From: Rhabditoides inermis | Lineage: Eukaryota; Nematoda; Chromadorea; Rhabditida; Rhabditidae | NCBI GenBank assembly: GCA_963966185.1 | Contig: CAWZYM010000144.1 | Location: 216,001-280,000 of the forward strand | Direction of reading: 5' to 3' | Length of the DNA: 64,000 nt | In this document: one piece after another, positions 1 to 14,024 of the stretch | Position numbering within the stretch: position 1 is the first letter of the stretch | Layout: the number at the start of each line of letters is the position of its first letter | Made by a program: the position numbers and the translations under genes | Notes under the pieces: generated by a model | Database searches by the model: none | Told to the model about the DNA's origin: nothing | The model's input: only the letters and a program-made list of their open reading frames with translations

Positions 1-860
1 CGTGCCGGAGCGCTTTCTATGTGCATACGAGAAAGTGAACGATCAGAGAGTAGGAGAAAACTCATTTCAGTAGCAGTGATCAATAGAATCTTATTATTAC
101 TGATATACTGATATACTTTGACCGCGAAGGCGCGCGGAGCGTGCCGGAGCGCTTTCTATGTGCATACGAGAAAGTGAACGATCAGAGAGTCGGAGAAAAT
201 TCATATCAGTAGCAGTGATCAATATATTCTTATTGTTACTGATCTACTGATATACTTTGACCGCGGAGGCGCTCGAAGCTTGTCGGAGCGCTTTCTATGT
301 GCATACGAGAAAGTGAATGATCAGAGAGTCGGAGAAAATGCATATCACTAGCAGTGATCAATATATTCTTATTATTACTGATATACTGATATACTTTGAC
401 CGCAAAGGCGCGCGGAGCGTGCCGGAGCGCTTTCTATGTGCATACGAGAAACTGAACGATCAGAGAGTCGGAGAAAATTCATATCAGTAGCAGTGATCAA
501 TATATTCTTATTGTTACTGATCTACTGATATACTTTGACCGCGGAGGCGCGCGAAGCGTGTCGGAGCGCTTTCTATGTACATACGAGAAAGTGAACGATC
601 AGAGAGTCGGAGAAAATTCATATCAGTAGCAGTGATCAATATATTCATACTATTACTGATCTACTGATCGACTTTGACCGCGAAGGCGCGCGGAGCGTGG
701 CGGAGCGTTTTCTATGTGCACACGAGAAAGTGAAAGATCAGAGAGTAGGAGAAAATGCATATCAGTTACAGTGATCAATATATTATTATAATTACTCATC
801 TACTGATCGGCTTTGACCGCGAAGGCGCGCGAAGCGTTCCCGAGCGCCTTCTATGAGCAT
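1..860 (+). repeat. 139-bp minisatellite (M1), array in U0
   Basis: About six tandem copies. Each unit has a GC-rich core (GCGGAGGCGCGCG, AGCGTG, CCGGAGCGC), then CTATGTGCATACGAGA, a GATCAGAGAGTCGGAGAAAA segment, CAGTAGCAGTGATCAAT and TACTGATCTACTGAT. The unit is 139 bp, not a multiple of three, so open frames across it are chance. The core resembles the terminal hairpin of the B-type elements in this window. Confidence 0.85.
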
Positions 861-1126
861 AGTAAATACATCTGTGGAAAAGCAGTCAACCAGATACTAT
901 CAACCAGATACTGATAGACTGTGACACTTTCTAATTATTTAAAACTACTGAAAAAATAAAAAAAAGAAATAAATAAAGATCAGTCATCTACTGAAAGACT
1001 GACAACAACACTTCTAGCACCCTAATAGCACTTCCAGAGCACATATCAAGTCAATCTATATATCAATCGATAGATAATTTTCTCCTTTTTTTTATACTTA
1101 CATTTCTAGCGCGCGAAGCGCGCTAG
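1..1126 (+). mobile_element. U0: 3' part of a Helitron-like family I element
   Basis: The window opens inside a 139-bp minisatellite (about six units to roughly position 860). After it comes the family I tail: an AT-rich stretch with the repeated words CAACCAGATACTAT, then AGCACTTCTAGCAC and AGCACTTCCAGAGCAC, then a TATATATCAATCGATAG segment. It ends in a perfect palindrome at 1106-1126, with 9-bp arms CTAGCGCGC and GCGCGCTAG around GAA. The next element starts at 1127. The GC-rich palindrome ending in CTAG and the lack of spacer before the next TC suggest a rolling-circle transposon end. The 5' part lies left of the window. No protein is encoded. Confidence 0.7.
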
Positions 1127-2151
1127 TCTGGTGTAAGTGTAAAATGCCCTATGGTGTCTGTGCGTCCATCGCTCTACCGCGCCACCCACTACTCCTATCT
1201 AGCCAAACGTGACATCGATCCGATGGTCTCGGTCCCGAGATGCAGGATTCCAATTTTCAGATCTTTATCTCTCATATCCGCGGAGCTATAAGCTCAAGAA
1301 GGTCCGACGAAATAGCGCGTAATCCGAGAGAGTCAGACAGAAAAGCAGCGAGATAGTGTGTCAGATGAAGAGACGGGTCACTGACGAATCGGGTGCGGCG
1401 AGTAGACCTTACAAGAACGAGTACTGCGAATCGCAGACTTCAGCTATCGAAAAACGGTTTCGACGTCACTCCTCTACACTCCCTCACCTACAAATCTGCC
1501 CGTAATCTTTTTATAAATCCTCCTGGTTTCCTTTCACGAAGTGATTTAGTCGAGGCGAGGCGACACCAAACAGTTGTCGCGGGCTGTTCAAGAAAACTAG
1601 GCAACCGTGTAAGGTCTCCCTTTACTACAACATGCAAATAGGTGGCCACTACACTTCTACCAAAATTTGCATCTTTTTGTGACCTCTGACGCTCGCTATC
1701 AATTAAATTCCTCTAATCGACGTCGTTTTATTGCCCCGCGACGAGAGAGTGTGGCGAGGTGAGAGTGCGCCAGCTGCCAGTCTGTCTGATGTCAGAGAAA
1801 AAGACAGTCAATTGTGCAAACGACCGAGAACATCACCACGCACTACGAAACAGCTCACCACACTCCAACAAACTGCGCGATTACTATATTCTGAAGAAAT
1901 ACAATAAAACATTACTATATGCACTCACGTCCTTCTATATTCAATCATAGAAGTGAGGCGAGGCGAAATAGTATGTAACCTCCTTTTCTCATCCCATTCC
2001 TTTTCTCATCCATCATTTTCGTCTCTCTCTCTCTCTCTCCCTCTCTCTCTCTCTTCCTCTCTCTCTCTCTTATATTATGACTTTAGATTAGTGATAACTA
2101 TGAAGTCTACTTGGATCTAAAATCAATAATAATTGTCAACCAGCTGCTCCT

Positions 2152-2197
<46 letters not shown>

Positions 2198-5100
2198 CTC
2201 TCTCTTATATTTTATATTATTAGACCAGTGATAACTATAAATTATACTTGTATCTATAATAAATAGTAATTGTCAACCAGCTACTGATAGGCTTTTACCG
2301 CGGAGTGTGCCGGAGCGCCCTCTGTGTGCATACGAGAGAGTGAAAGATCATAGAGTCGGAGAAAATGCATATCAGTAGCACTGATCAATATATTCTTATT
2401 TTCACTGATCTACTGATCGGCTTTGACCGCGGAGGCGCGCGAAGCGTGCCGGAGCGCCTTCTATGTGCATACGAAAGAGTAAAAAATCAGAGAGTCGGAG
2501 AAAATGCATATCAGTATCAGTGATCAATGTATTTTTATAATTACTGATCTACTGATCGGCTTTGACCGCGGAGGCGCGCGAAGCGTGCCGGAGCGCCTTC
2601 TATGTGCATACGAAAGAGTAAAAAATCAGAGAGTCGGAGAAAATGCATATCAGTATCAGTGATCAATGTATTTTTATAATTACTGATCTACTGATCGGCT
2701 TTGACCGCGGAGGCGCGCGAAGCGTGCCGGAGCGCCTTCTATGTGCATACGAAAGAGTAAAAAATCAGAGAGTCGGAGAAAATGCATATCAGTATCAGTG
2801 ATCAATGTATTATTATAATTACTGATCTACTGATCGGCTTTGACCGCGGAGGCGCGCGAAGCGTGCCGGAGCGCCTTCTATGTGCATACGAGTGAGTAAA
2901 AAATCACAGAGTCGGAGAAAATGCATATCAGTATCCGTGATCAATGTATTATTATAATTACTGATATACTGATCGACTTTGACCACGGAGGCGCGCGAAG
3001 CGTGCCGGAGCGCTTTCTATGTACATACGAGAGAGTGAAAGATCAGAGAGTAGGAGAGAATGCATATCAGTATCAGTGATCAATGTATTATTATAATTAC
3101 TGATCTACTGATCGACTTTGACCGCGGAGGCGCGCGAAGCGTGCCGGAGCGCCCTTAATGTGCAAACGAAAGAGTAAAAGATCAGAGAGTCGGAGAAAAT
3201 GCATATCAGTATCAGTGATCAATGTATTATTATAATTACTGATCTACTGATCGACTTTGACCGCGGAGGCGCGCGAAGCGTGCCGGAGCGCCCTCAATGT
3301 GCAAACGAAAGAGTAAAAGATCAGAGAGTCGGAGAAAATGCATATCAGTATCAGTGATCAATGTATTATTATAATTACTGATCTACTGATCGGCTTTGAC
3401 CGCGGAGGCGCGCGAAGCGTGCCGGAGCGCCTTCTATGTGCATACGAAAGAGTAAAAGATCAGAGAGTCGGAGAAAATGCATATCAGTATCAGTGATCAA
3501 TGTATTATTATAATTACTGATCTACTGATCGGCTTTGACCGCGGAGGCGCGCGAAGCGTGCCGGAGCGCCTCCTATATGCATCCGAGAAAGTGAAATATC
3601 AGAGATTCGGAGAAAATTCATATCAGTAGCAGTGATAAATATATTCTTATTATTACTGATCTACTGATAGAATTTGACCGCGGAGGCGCGCGGAGCGGCT
3701 GTCTATGATCATAGGCGAGAGTAGAGATTTTATAATATTAGATCCGTGATAACTAATCATTGTCAACCAGCTACTGATATATTATAGCGGAGGCGCGCGG
3801 AGCGGCTGTCTGTGATCATAGGCGAGAGTAGAGATTTTATAATATTAGATCCGTGATAACTAATCATTGTCAACCAGCTACTGATAGAATTTGATCGTGG
3901 AGGCGCGCGGAGCGGATGTCTATGATAATAGGCGAGAGTAGAGATTTTTTAATATTAGATCCGTGATAACTAATCATTGTCAACCAGCTACTGATATATT
4001 ATAGCGGAGGCGCGCGGAGCGGCTGTCTGTGATCATAGGCGAGAGTAGAGATTTTATAATATTACATCCGTGATAACTAATCATTGTCAACCAGCTACTG
4101 ATATATTATAGCGGAGGCGCGCGGAGCGGCTGTCTGTGATCATAGGCGAGAGTAGAGATTTTACAATATTAGATCCGTGATAACTAATCATTGTCAACCA
4201 GCTACTGATAGAATTTGATCGTGGAGGCGCGCGGAGCGGATGTCTATGATAATAGGCGAGAGTAGAGATTTTATAATATTAGATCCGTGATAACTAATCA
4301 TTGTCAACCAGCTACTGCTATATTATAGCGGAGGCGCGCGGAGCGGCTGTCTGTGATCATAGGCGAGAGTAGAGATTTTATAATATCAGATCGGTGATAA
4401 CTAATCATTGTCAACCAGCTACTGATAGAATTTGATCGTGGAGGCGCGCGGAGCGGATGTCTATGATAATAGGCGAGAGTAGAGATTTTATAATATTAGA
4501 TCCGTGATAACTAATCATTGTCAACCAGCTACTGATATATTATAGCGGAGGCGCGCGGAGCGGCTGTCTGTGATCATAGGCGAGAGTAGAGATTTTATAA
4601 TATTACATCCGTGATAACTAATCATTGTCAACCAGCTACTGATAGAATTTGATCGTGGAGGCGCGCGGAGCGGATGTCTATGATAATAGGCGAGAGTAAA
4701 GATTTTATAATATTAGATATGTGATAACTAACCATTGTCAACCAGCTACTTATAGAATTTGACCGCTGAGGCGCGCGGAGCGGCTGTCTGTGATCAAAGG
4801 CGAGAGTAGAGATTTTATAATATTAGATCCGTGATAACTAACCATTGCCAACCAGCTACTGATGAAATTTGACCGCTGAGGCGCGCGGAGCGGCTGTCTG
4901 TGATCATAGGCGAGAGTAGAGATTTTATAATATTAGATCCGTGATAACTAATCATTGTCAACCAGCTACTGATAGAATTTGACCGCGGAGGCGCGCGGAG
5001 CGGCTATCTATGATCGTAGAGTAGTTAATTCATGACGAGAAAGTGAAAGATCATAGAGTATAAGAAAATGCATATCTGTATCAGTGATAAATGTATTATT

Positions 5101-5989
5101 ATAAATACTGATCTACTGATCTACTGATAGAGTTTTAACGCGGAGGCGCGCGAAGCGTGGCGGAGCGCCTCCTATGTGCATCCGAGAGTGACATATCAGA
5201 GAGTCGGAGAGAATGCATATCAGTAACAGTGATCAATATATTCTTATTATTACTGATCTACTGATAGACTTTGACCGCGGAGGCGCGCGAAGCGTGCCGG
5301 AGCGCCTCCTATGTGCATCCGAGAGTGACATATCAGAGAGTCGGAGAGATTGCATATCAGTAACAGTGATCAATATATTCTTATTATTACTGATCTACTG
5401 ATAGACTTTGATCGCGGAGGCGCACGAAGCGTGCCGGAGCGCCTTCTCTGTGCATCCGAGAGAGTGAAATATCAGAGAGTCGGAGAGAATGCATATCAGT
5501 AACAGTGAGCAATATATTCTCATTATTACTGATCTACTGATCGGCTTTGACCGCGAAGGCACGCGAAGCGTGCCGGAGCGCCTTCTCTGTGCATCCGAGA
5601 GAGTGAAATATCAGAGAGTCGGGAAAAAAGCATATCAGTATCAGTGATCACTATATTATGATTTTTTATTACTGATCTACTAATAGGCTCTGACAGCGGA
5701 GCGTGCCGGACCGCCTTCTATGAGCAAGGTAAATACATCTGTAGAAAAGCAGTCAACCAGATACTATCAACCAGATAGACTGTGACACTTTCTGATTAAT
5801 TAAAATTACTGAAAATAAAAAAAGGAAAGAAATAAAGATCAGTCATCTACTGGAAGACTGACAACAGCACTTCTAGCACAGCTCCTAATAGCACTTCCAG
5901 AGCACAAATCAAGTCAATCTATATATCAATCGATAGATAATTTTCTCCTTTATTTTATAACTATATTTCTAGCGCGCGAAGCGCGCTAG
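1127..5989 (+). mobile_element. U1: complete Helitron-like family I element
   Basis: It starts with TC right after the CTAG end of U0 and ends at the palindrome 5969-5989. Order: a 5' block with CCCTATGGTGTC; a roughly 900-bp conserved block shared by all U elements; CT microsatellites near 2018-2075 and 2158-2205; M1 repeats of about 140 bp (about 2290-3660); a second minisatellite M2 of about 104-110 bp (about 3670-5020); more M1 (about 5060-5700); and the family I tail. The 5' conserved block is nearly identical to that of U6. There is no transposase, so it is non-autonomous. Assignment to rolling-circle elements rests on end structure (TC start, palindrome plus CTAG end, no spacer at junctions), not on an encoded protein. 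Confidence 0.7.
3670..5020 (+). repeat. M2 minisatellite (104-110 bp) in U1
   Basis: About a dozen units. Each has GAGGCGCGCGGAGCGG, CTGTCTGTGATCATAGGCG, AGAGTAGAGATTTTATAATA, GTGATAACTAATCATTGTC and AACCAGCTACTGATAG. Two length variants alternate irregularly: one with GAATTTGATCGTG and a shorter one with TATTATAGCG before the GC core. The core shares GAGGCGCGCG with M1, so the two repeats probably have a common origin. Confidence 0.85.
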
Positions 5990-6889
5990 TCGCAGCGCCC
6001 GCTGCGCCGGTCTGGCTAAATGCCCTATGGTTTCCGTCCGTCCATCGCTCTACCGCGCCACCCACTACTCCTATCTAGCCAAACGTGACATCGATCCGAT
6101 GGTCTCGGTCCCGAGATGCAGGATTCCAATTTTCAGCTCTTTATCTCTCATATCCGCGGAGCTATAAGCTCGAGAAAGTCCGACGAAATAGCGCGTAATC
6201 AGAGAGCGTCAGACAGAAAAGCAGTGAAATAGTGTGTCAGATGAAGAGACGGTTAGGTCGTTGAACGGTTGCAACGAGTAGACCTTACAAGAACGAGTAC
6301 TGCGAATCGCAGACTTCAGCTTTCGAGAAACGGTTTCGACGTCACTCCTCTACACTCCCTCACCTACAAATCTGCCCGTAATCTTTTTATAAATCTTCCT
6401 GGTTTCCTTTCACGAAGTGATTTAGTCGAGGCGAGGCGACACCAAACAGTTGTCGCGGGCTGTTCAAGAAAACTAGGCAATCGTGTAAGGTCTCCCTTTA
6501 CTACAACATGCAAATAGGTGGCCACTACACTTCTACCAAAATTCGCATCTTTTTGTGACCTCTGACGCCTGCAATCAATTAAATTCCTCTAATCGACGTC
6601 GTTTTATTGCCCCGCGACGAGAGAGTGTGGCGAGGTGAGAGTGCGCCAGCTGCCAGTCTGTCTGATGTCAGAGAAAGAGACAGTCAATTGTGCAAATGAG
6701 CGAGAGTATCACCATGCACTACGAAACAGCTCACCACACTCCAACAAACTATTTTCTGAGCACATACAATAAAACAATACTATATGCACTCACGTCATTC
6801 TATATTCAATCATAGAAGTGAGGCGAGGCGAAATACTATGTAACCTCCTTTTCTCATCTCTCTCCTTTACTTATCCCTCTCTTCTCACG

Positions 6890-6923
<34 letters not shown>

Positions 6924-7047
6924 CCTCTCTCCCTCTCTTCCTCTATCTCTCTCTTATATATTATGATTTTAGATTATTGATAACTATGAAGTCTACTGGG
7001 ATCTAAAATAAATAATAATTGTCAACCAGCTGCTCATCCCACTCTCT

Positions 7048-7110
<63 letters not shown>

Positions 7111-10100
7111 GCTCGCGTAAATTTTATAATATAAGACCAGTAATAACTATAAAGTATATTTGTATCTCTAATAAATAAAAATTGTCAACCAGCTACTGAT
7201 AGGCTTTTACCGCGGAGTGTGCCGGAGCGCCCTCTATGAGCATACGAGAGAGTGAAAGATCAGAGAGTAGGAGAGAATGCATATCAGTATCAGTGTTCAA
7301 TATATTATTATAATCACTGATCTACTGATATATTTGACCGCGGAGGCGCGCGGAGCGTGCCGGAGCGCTTTCTATGTGCATACGAGAGAGTGAAAGATCA
7401 GAGAGTCGGAGAAAATTCATATCAGTAGCAGTGATCAATGCATTCTTACTATTACTGATCTACTGATATATTTTGACCGCGGAGGCGCGCGGAGCGTGCC
7501 TGAGCGCTTTCTATGTGCATACGAGAGAGTGAAAGATCAGAGAGTCGGAGAAAATTCATATCAGTAGCAGTGATCAATGCATTCTTACTATTACTGATCT
7601 ACTGATATATTTTGACCGCGAAGGCGCGCGAAGCGTGCCGGAGCGCTTTCTATGTGCATACGAGAAAGTGAACGATCAGAGAGTCGGAGAAAATTCATAT
7701 CAGTAGCAGTGATCAATGCATTCTTACTATTACTGATCTACTGATATATTTTGACCGCGGAGGCGCGCGGAGCGTGCCGGAGCGCTTTCTATGTGCATAC
7801 GAGAAAGTGAACAATCAGAGAGTCGGAGAAAATTCATATCAGTAGCAGTGATCAATGCATTCTTACTATTACTGATCTACTGATATATTTTGACCGCGGA
7901 GGCGTGCGGAGCGTGGCGGAGCGCTTTCTATGTGCATACGAGAGAAAGAAAGATCAGAGAGTCGGAGAAAATTCATATCAGTAGCAGTGATCAATGCATT
8001 CTTACTATTACTGATCTACTGATATATTTTGACCGCGAAGGCGCGCGAAGCGTGCCGGAGCGCTTTCTATGTGCATACGAGAAAGTGAACGATCAGAGAG
8101 TCGGAGAAAATTCATATCAGTAGCAGTGATCAATGCATTCTTACTATTACTGATCTACTGATATATTTTGACCGCGGAGGCGCGCGGAGCGTGCCGGAGC
8201 GCTTTCTATGTGCATACGAGAGAAAGAAAGATCAGAGAGTCGGAGAAAATTCATATCAGTAGCAGTGATCAATGCATTCTTACTATTACTGATCTACTGA
8301 TATATTTTGACCGCGGAGGCGTGCGGAGCGTGCCGGAGCGCTTTCTATGTGCATACGAGAGAAAGAAAGATCAGAGAGTCGGAGAAAATTCATATCAGTA
8401 GCAGTGATCAATGCATTCTTACTATTACTGATCTACTGATATATTTTGACCGCGGAGGCGCGCGGAGCGTGCCGGAGCGCTTTCTATGTGCATACGAGAA
8501 AGTGAACAATCAGAGAGTCGGAGAAAATTCATATCAGTAGCAGTGATCAATGCATTCTTACTATTACTGATCTACTGATATATTTTGACCGCGGAGGCGT
8601 GCGGAGCGTGGCGGAGCGCTTTCTATGTGCATACGAGAGAAAGAAAGATCAGAGAGTCGGAGAAAATTCATATCAGTAGCAGTGATCAATGCATTCTTAC
8701 TATTACTGATCTACTGATATATTTTGACCGCGGAGGCGCGCGGAGCGTGCCGGAGCGCTTTCTATGTGCATACGAGAAAGTGAACAATCAGAGAGTCGGA
8801 GAAAATTCATATCAGTAGCAGTGATCAATGCATTCTTACTATTACTGATCTACTGATATATTTTGACCGCGGAGGCGCGCGGAGCGTGCCGGAGCGCTTT
8901 CTATGTGCATACGAGAGAAAGAAAGATCAGAGAGTCGGAGAAAATTCATATCAGTAGCAGTGATCAATGCATTCTTACTATTACTGATCTACTGATATAT
9001 TTTGACCGCGGAGGCGTGCGGAGCGTGCCGGAGCGCTTTCTATGTGCATACGAGAGAAAGAAAGATCAGAGAGTCGGAGAAAATTCATATCAGTAGCAGT
9101 GATCAATGCATTCTTACTATTACTGATCTACTGATATATTTTGACCGCGGAGGCGCGCGGAGCGTGCCGGAGCGCTTTCTATGTGCATACGAGAAAGTGA
9201 ACAATCAGAGAGTCGGAGAAAATTCATATCAGTAGCAGTGATCAATGCATTCTTACTATTACTGATCTACTGATAGAATTTGACTGCGGAGGCGCGCGGA
9301 GCGTGCCGGAGCGCTTTCTATGTGCATACGAGAGAAAGAAAGATCAGAGAGTCGGAGAAAATTCATATCAGTAGCAGTGATCAATGCATTCTTACTATTA
9401 CTGATCTACTGATATATTTTGACCGCGGAGGCGTGCGGAGCGTGCCGGAGCGCTTTCTATGTGCATACGAGAGAAAGAAAGATCAGAGAGTCGGAGAAAA
9501 TTCATATCAGTAGCAGTGATCAATGCATTCTTACTATTACTGATCTACTGATATATTTTGACCGCGGAGGCGCGCGGAGCGTGCCGGAGCGCTTTCTATG
9601 TGCATACGAGAAAGTGAACAATCAGAGAGTCGGAGAAAATTCATATCAGTAGCAGTGATCAATGCATTCTTACTATTACTGATCTACTGATATATTTTGA
9701 CCGCGGAGGCGCGCGGAGCGTGCCGGAGCGCTTTCTATGTGCATACGAGAGAAAGAAAGATCAGAGAGTCGGAGAAAATTCATATCAGTAGCAGTGATCA
9801 ATGCATTCTTACTATTACTGATCTACTGATATATTTTGACCGCGGAGGCGTGCGGAGCGTGCCGGAGCGCTTTCTATGTGCATACGAGAGAAAGAAAGAT
9901 CAGAGAGTCGGAGAAAATTCATATCAGTAGCAGTGATCAATGCATTCTTACTATTACTGATCTACTGATATATTTTGACCGCGGAGGCGTGCGGAGCGTG
10001 CCGGAGCGCTTTCTATGTGCATACGAGAGAAAGAAAGATCAGAGAGTCGGAGAAAATTCATATCAGTAGCAGTGATCAATGCATTCTTACTATTACTGAT

Positions 10101-11249
10101 CTACTGATATATTTTGACCGCGGAGGCGTGCGGAGCGTGCCGGAGCGCTTTCTATGTGCATACGAGAGAAAGAAAGATCAGAGAGTCGGAGAAAATTCAT
10201 ATCAGTAGCAGTGATCAATGCATTCTTACTATTACTGATCTACTGATATATTTTGACCGCGGAGGCGTGCGGAGCGTGCCGGAGCGCTTTCTATGTGCAT
10301 ACGAGAGAAAGAAAGATCAGAGAGTCGGAGAAAATTCATATCAGTAGCAGTGATCAATGCATTCTTACTATTACTGATCTACTGATATATTTTGACCGCG
10401 GAGGCGTGCGGAGCGTGCCGGAGCGCTTTCTATGTGCATACGAGAGAAAGAAAGATCAGAGAGTCGGAGAAAATTCATATCAGTAGCAGTGATCAATGCA
10501 TTCTTACTATTACTGATCTACTGATATATTTTGACCGCGGAGGCGTGCGGAGCGTGCCGGAGCGCTTTCTATGTGCATACGAGAGAAAGAAAGATCAGAG
10601 AGTCGGAGAAAATTCATATCAGTAGCAGTGATCAATGCATTCTTACTATTACTGATCTACTGATATATTTTGACCGCGGAGGCGCGCGGAGCGTGCCGGA
10701 GCGCTTTCTATGTGCATACGAGAAAGTGAACAATCAGAGAGTCGGAGAAAATTCATATCAGTAGCAGTGATCAATGCATTCTTACTATTACTGATCTACT
10801 GATAGAATTTGACCGCGGAGGCTCGCGAAGCGTGCCGGAGCGCTTTCTATGTGCAAACGAGAAAGTGAGAGATCAGAGAGTCGGAAAAAAACATATCAGT
10901 ATCAGTGATCATTATATTGTGATTTTTTATTACTGATCTACTGATAGGCTCGGACAGCGGAGCGTGCCGGACCGCCTTCTATGAGCAAGGTAAATACATC
11001 TGTAGAAAAGCAGTCAACCAGATACTATCAACCAGATAAACGGTAACACTTTCTACTTATTTAAAATTACTGAAAAAAAATAAAGAAAGAACTAAAGATC
11101 AGTCATCTACTGGAAGACTGACAACAGCACTTCTAGCACAGCTCCTAATAGCACTTCCAGAGCACCTATCAAGTCAATCTATATATCAATCGATAGATAA
11201 TTTTCTCCTCTATTTTATACCTATAATTCTAGCGCGCGAAGCGCGCTAG
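5990..11249 (+). mobile_element. U2: complete family I element with a long M1 array
   Basis: It starts TCGCAGCGCCCGCTGCGCC, a second type of 5' end (also in U5 and U8) that can itself form a CGCAGCG/CGCTGCG hairpin. The conserved block runs to about 6850, CT microsatellites lie near 6890-6960 and 7035-7110, M1 repeats fill about 7200-10960, and the tail ends in the palindrome 11229-11249. Its last part (about 10,670 onward) is almost the same as the end of U3, so U2 and U3 are recent siblings with different repeat numbers. Confidence 0.7.
7200..10960 (+). repeat. M1 array of about 27 units with higher-order pattern
   Basis: Exact 139-bp steps are visible. Unit variants (GGCGTGCGG against GGCGCGCGG; GAGAGAAAGAAAG against GAGAAAGTGAACA) recur every three units (417 bp) between about 8863 and 9835. 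They are followed by a run of six nearly identical units to about 10,669. This is the pattern expected from unequal exchange or replication slippage. The small open frames in it shift with every unit and have no support as genes. Confidence 0.9.
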
Positions 11250-12148
11250 TCGGGTGTTAGTGTAAAATGCCCTATGGTTTCCGCACTTTTTGTCCGTCCG
11301 TCCATCGCTCTACCGCGCCACCCACTACTCCTATCTAGCCAAACGTGACATCAATCCGATGGTCTCGGTCCCGAGATGCAGGATTCCAATTTTCAGCCCT
11401 TTATCTCTCATATCCGCGGAGCTATAGGCCTTAAAGAAAATTCGACGAAATAGCGCGTAATCAGAGAGAGTCAGACAGAAAAAACAGCGAAACAGTGTGT
11501 CAGATGAAGAGACGGTTAGGTCGTTGAACGGTTGCATCGAGTAGGCCTTACAAGAACGAGTACTGCGAATCGCAGACTTCAGCTATCGAAAAACGGTTTC
11601 GACGTCACTCCTCTACACTCCCTCACCTACAAATTGGCCCGTAATCTTTTTACAACTCCACCTGGTTTCTTTTCACGAAGTGATTTAGTCGAGGCGAGGC
11701 GACACCAAACAGTTGTCGCGGGCTGTTCAAGAAAACTAGGCAACCGTGTCAGATCTCCCTTTACTACAACATGCAAATAGGTGGCCACTACACTTCTAAC
11801 AAAATTTGCATCTTTTTGTGACCTCTGACGCTCGCTATCAATTAAATTCCTCTAATCGACGCCACTTTATTGCCCCGCGACGAGAGAGTGTGGCGAGGTG
11901 AGAGTGCGCCAGCTGCCAGTCTGTCTGCTGTTAGAGAAAGAGACAGTAAATTGTGCAAGTGAGCGAGAACAGCACCACGCACTACGAAACAGCTCACCAC
12001 ACTCCAACAAACTATTTTCTGAGCACATACAATAAAACAATACTATATGCACTCACGTCATTCTATATTCAAAGGTAGAAGTGAGGCGAGGCGAAATACT
12101 ATGTAACCTCCTTTTCTCATCTCTCTCCTTTACTTATCCCTCTCTTCT

Positions 12149-12202
<54 letters not shown>

Positions 12203-12327
12203 CCTCTCTCCCTCTCTTCCTCTATCTCTCTCTTATATATTATGATTTTAGATTATTGATAACTATGAAGTCTACTGGGATCTAAAATAAATAATAATTG
12301 TCAACCAGCTGCTCATCCCACTCTCTT

Positions 12328-12385
<58 letters not shown>

Positions 12386-14024
12386 GCTCGCTTAAATTTT
12401 ATAATATAAGACCAGTAATAACTATAAAGTATATTTGTATCTCTAATAAATAAAAATTGTCAACCAGCTACTGATAGGCTTTTACCGCGGAGTGTGCCGG
12501 AGCGCCCTCTATGAGCATACGAGAGAGTGAAAGATCAGAGAGTAGGAGAGAATGCATATCAGTATCAGTGTTCAATATATTATTATAATTACTGATCAAC
12601 TGATATATTTTGAAAGCGGAGGCGCGCGGAGCGTGCCGGAGCGCTTTCTATGTGCATACGAGAGAGTGAAAGATCAGAGAGTCGGAGAAAATTCATATCA
12701 GTAGCAGTGATCAATGCATTCTTACTATTACTGATCTACTGATATATTTTGACCGCGGAGGCGCGCGGAGCGTGCCGGAGCGCTTTCTATGTGCATACGA
12801 GAAAGTGAAAGATCAGAGAGTCGGAGAAAATTCATATCAGTAGCAGTGATCAATGCATTCTTACTATTACTGATCTACTGATATATTTTGACCGCGGAGG
12901 CGCGCGGAGCGTGCCGGAGCGCTTTCTATGTGCATACGAGAGAGTGAAAGATCAGAGATTCGGAGAAAATTCATATCAGTAGCAGTGATCAATATTTATT
13001 CTTATTATTACTGATCTACTGATAGGCTCTGACCGCGAAGGCGCGCGGAGCGTGCCGGAGCGCTTTCTATGTGCATACGAGAAAGTGAACGATCAGAGAG
13101 TCGGAGAAAATTCATATCAGTAGCAGTGATCAATGCATTCTTACTATTACTGATCTACTGATATATTTTGACCGCGGAGGCGCGCGGAGCGTGCCGGAGC
13201 GCTTTCTATGTGCATACGAGAGAAAGAAAGATCAGAGAGTCGGAGAAAATTCATATCAGTAGCAGTGATCAATGCATTCTTACTATTACTGATCTACTGA
13301 TATATTTTGACCGCGGAGGCGTGCGGAGCGTGCCGGAGCGCTTTCTATGTGCATACGAGAGAAAGAAAGATCAGAGAGTCGGAGAAAATTCATATCAGTA
13401 GCAGTGATCAATGCATTCTTACTATTACTGATCTACTGATATATTTTGACCGCGGAGGCGCGCGGAGCGTGCCGGAGCGCTTTCTATGTGCATACGAGAA
13501 AGTGAACAATCAGAGAGTCGGAGAAAATTCATATCAGTAGCAGTGATCAATGCATTCTTACTATTACTGATCTACTGATAGAATTTGACCGCGGAGGCTC
13601 GCGAAGCGTGCCGGAGCGCTTTCTATGTGCAAACGAGAAAGTGAGAGATCAGAGAGTCGGAAAAAAACATATCAGTATCAGTGATCATTATATTGTGATT
13701 TTTTATTACTGATCTACTGATAGGCTCGGACAGCGGAGCGTGCCGGACCGCCTTCTATGAGCAAGGTAAATACATCTGTAGAAAAGCAGTCAACCAGATA
13801 CTATCAACCAGATAAACGGTAACACTTTCTACTTATTTAAAATTACTGAAAAAAATAAAGAAAGAACTAAAGATCAGTCATCTACTGGAAGACTGACAAC
13901 AGCACTTCTAGCACAGCTCCTAATAGCACTTCCAGAGCACCTATCAAGTCAATCTATATATCAATCGATAGATAATTTTCTCCTCTATTTTATACCTATA
14001 ATTCTAGCGCGCGAAGCGCGCTAG
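11250..14024 (+). mobile_element. U3: complete family I element, short array
   Basis: It starts TCGGGTGTTAG and ends at the palindrome 14004-14024. It has the conserved block, CT microsatellites (about 12155-12235 and 12320-12390) and only about nine M1 units (about 12480-13740). From 11250 to about 13287 I found no difference from U4 at an offset of 4882 bases. Its 3' end matches U2 instead. Confidence 0.7.

Noticed and set aside
7890..10764. Repeated 77-codon open frames in the 139-bp array (also at 13168-13540 and 18050-19818)
   Set aside because: The unit length is not a multiple of three, so each frame is local to about 1.7 units. The starts are not ATG and the same words appear in shifted frames. 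This is repeat sequence read by chance.
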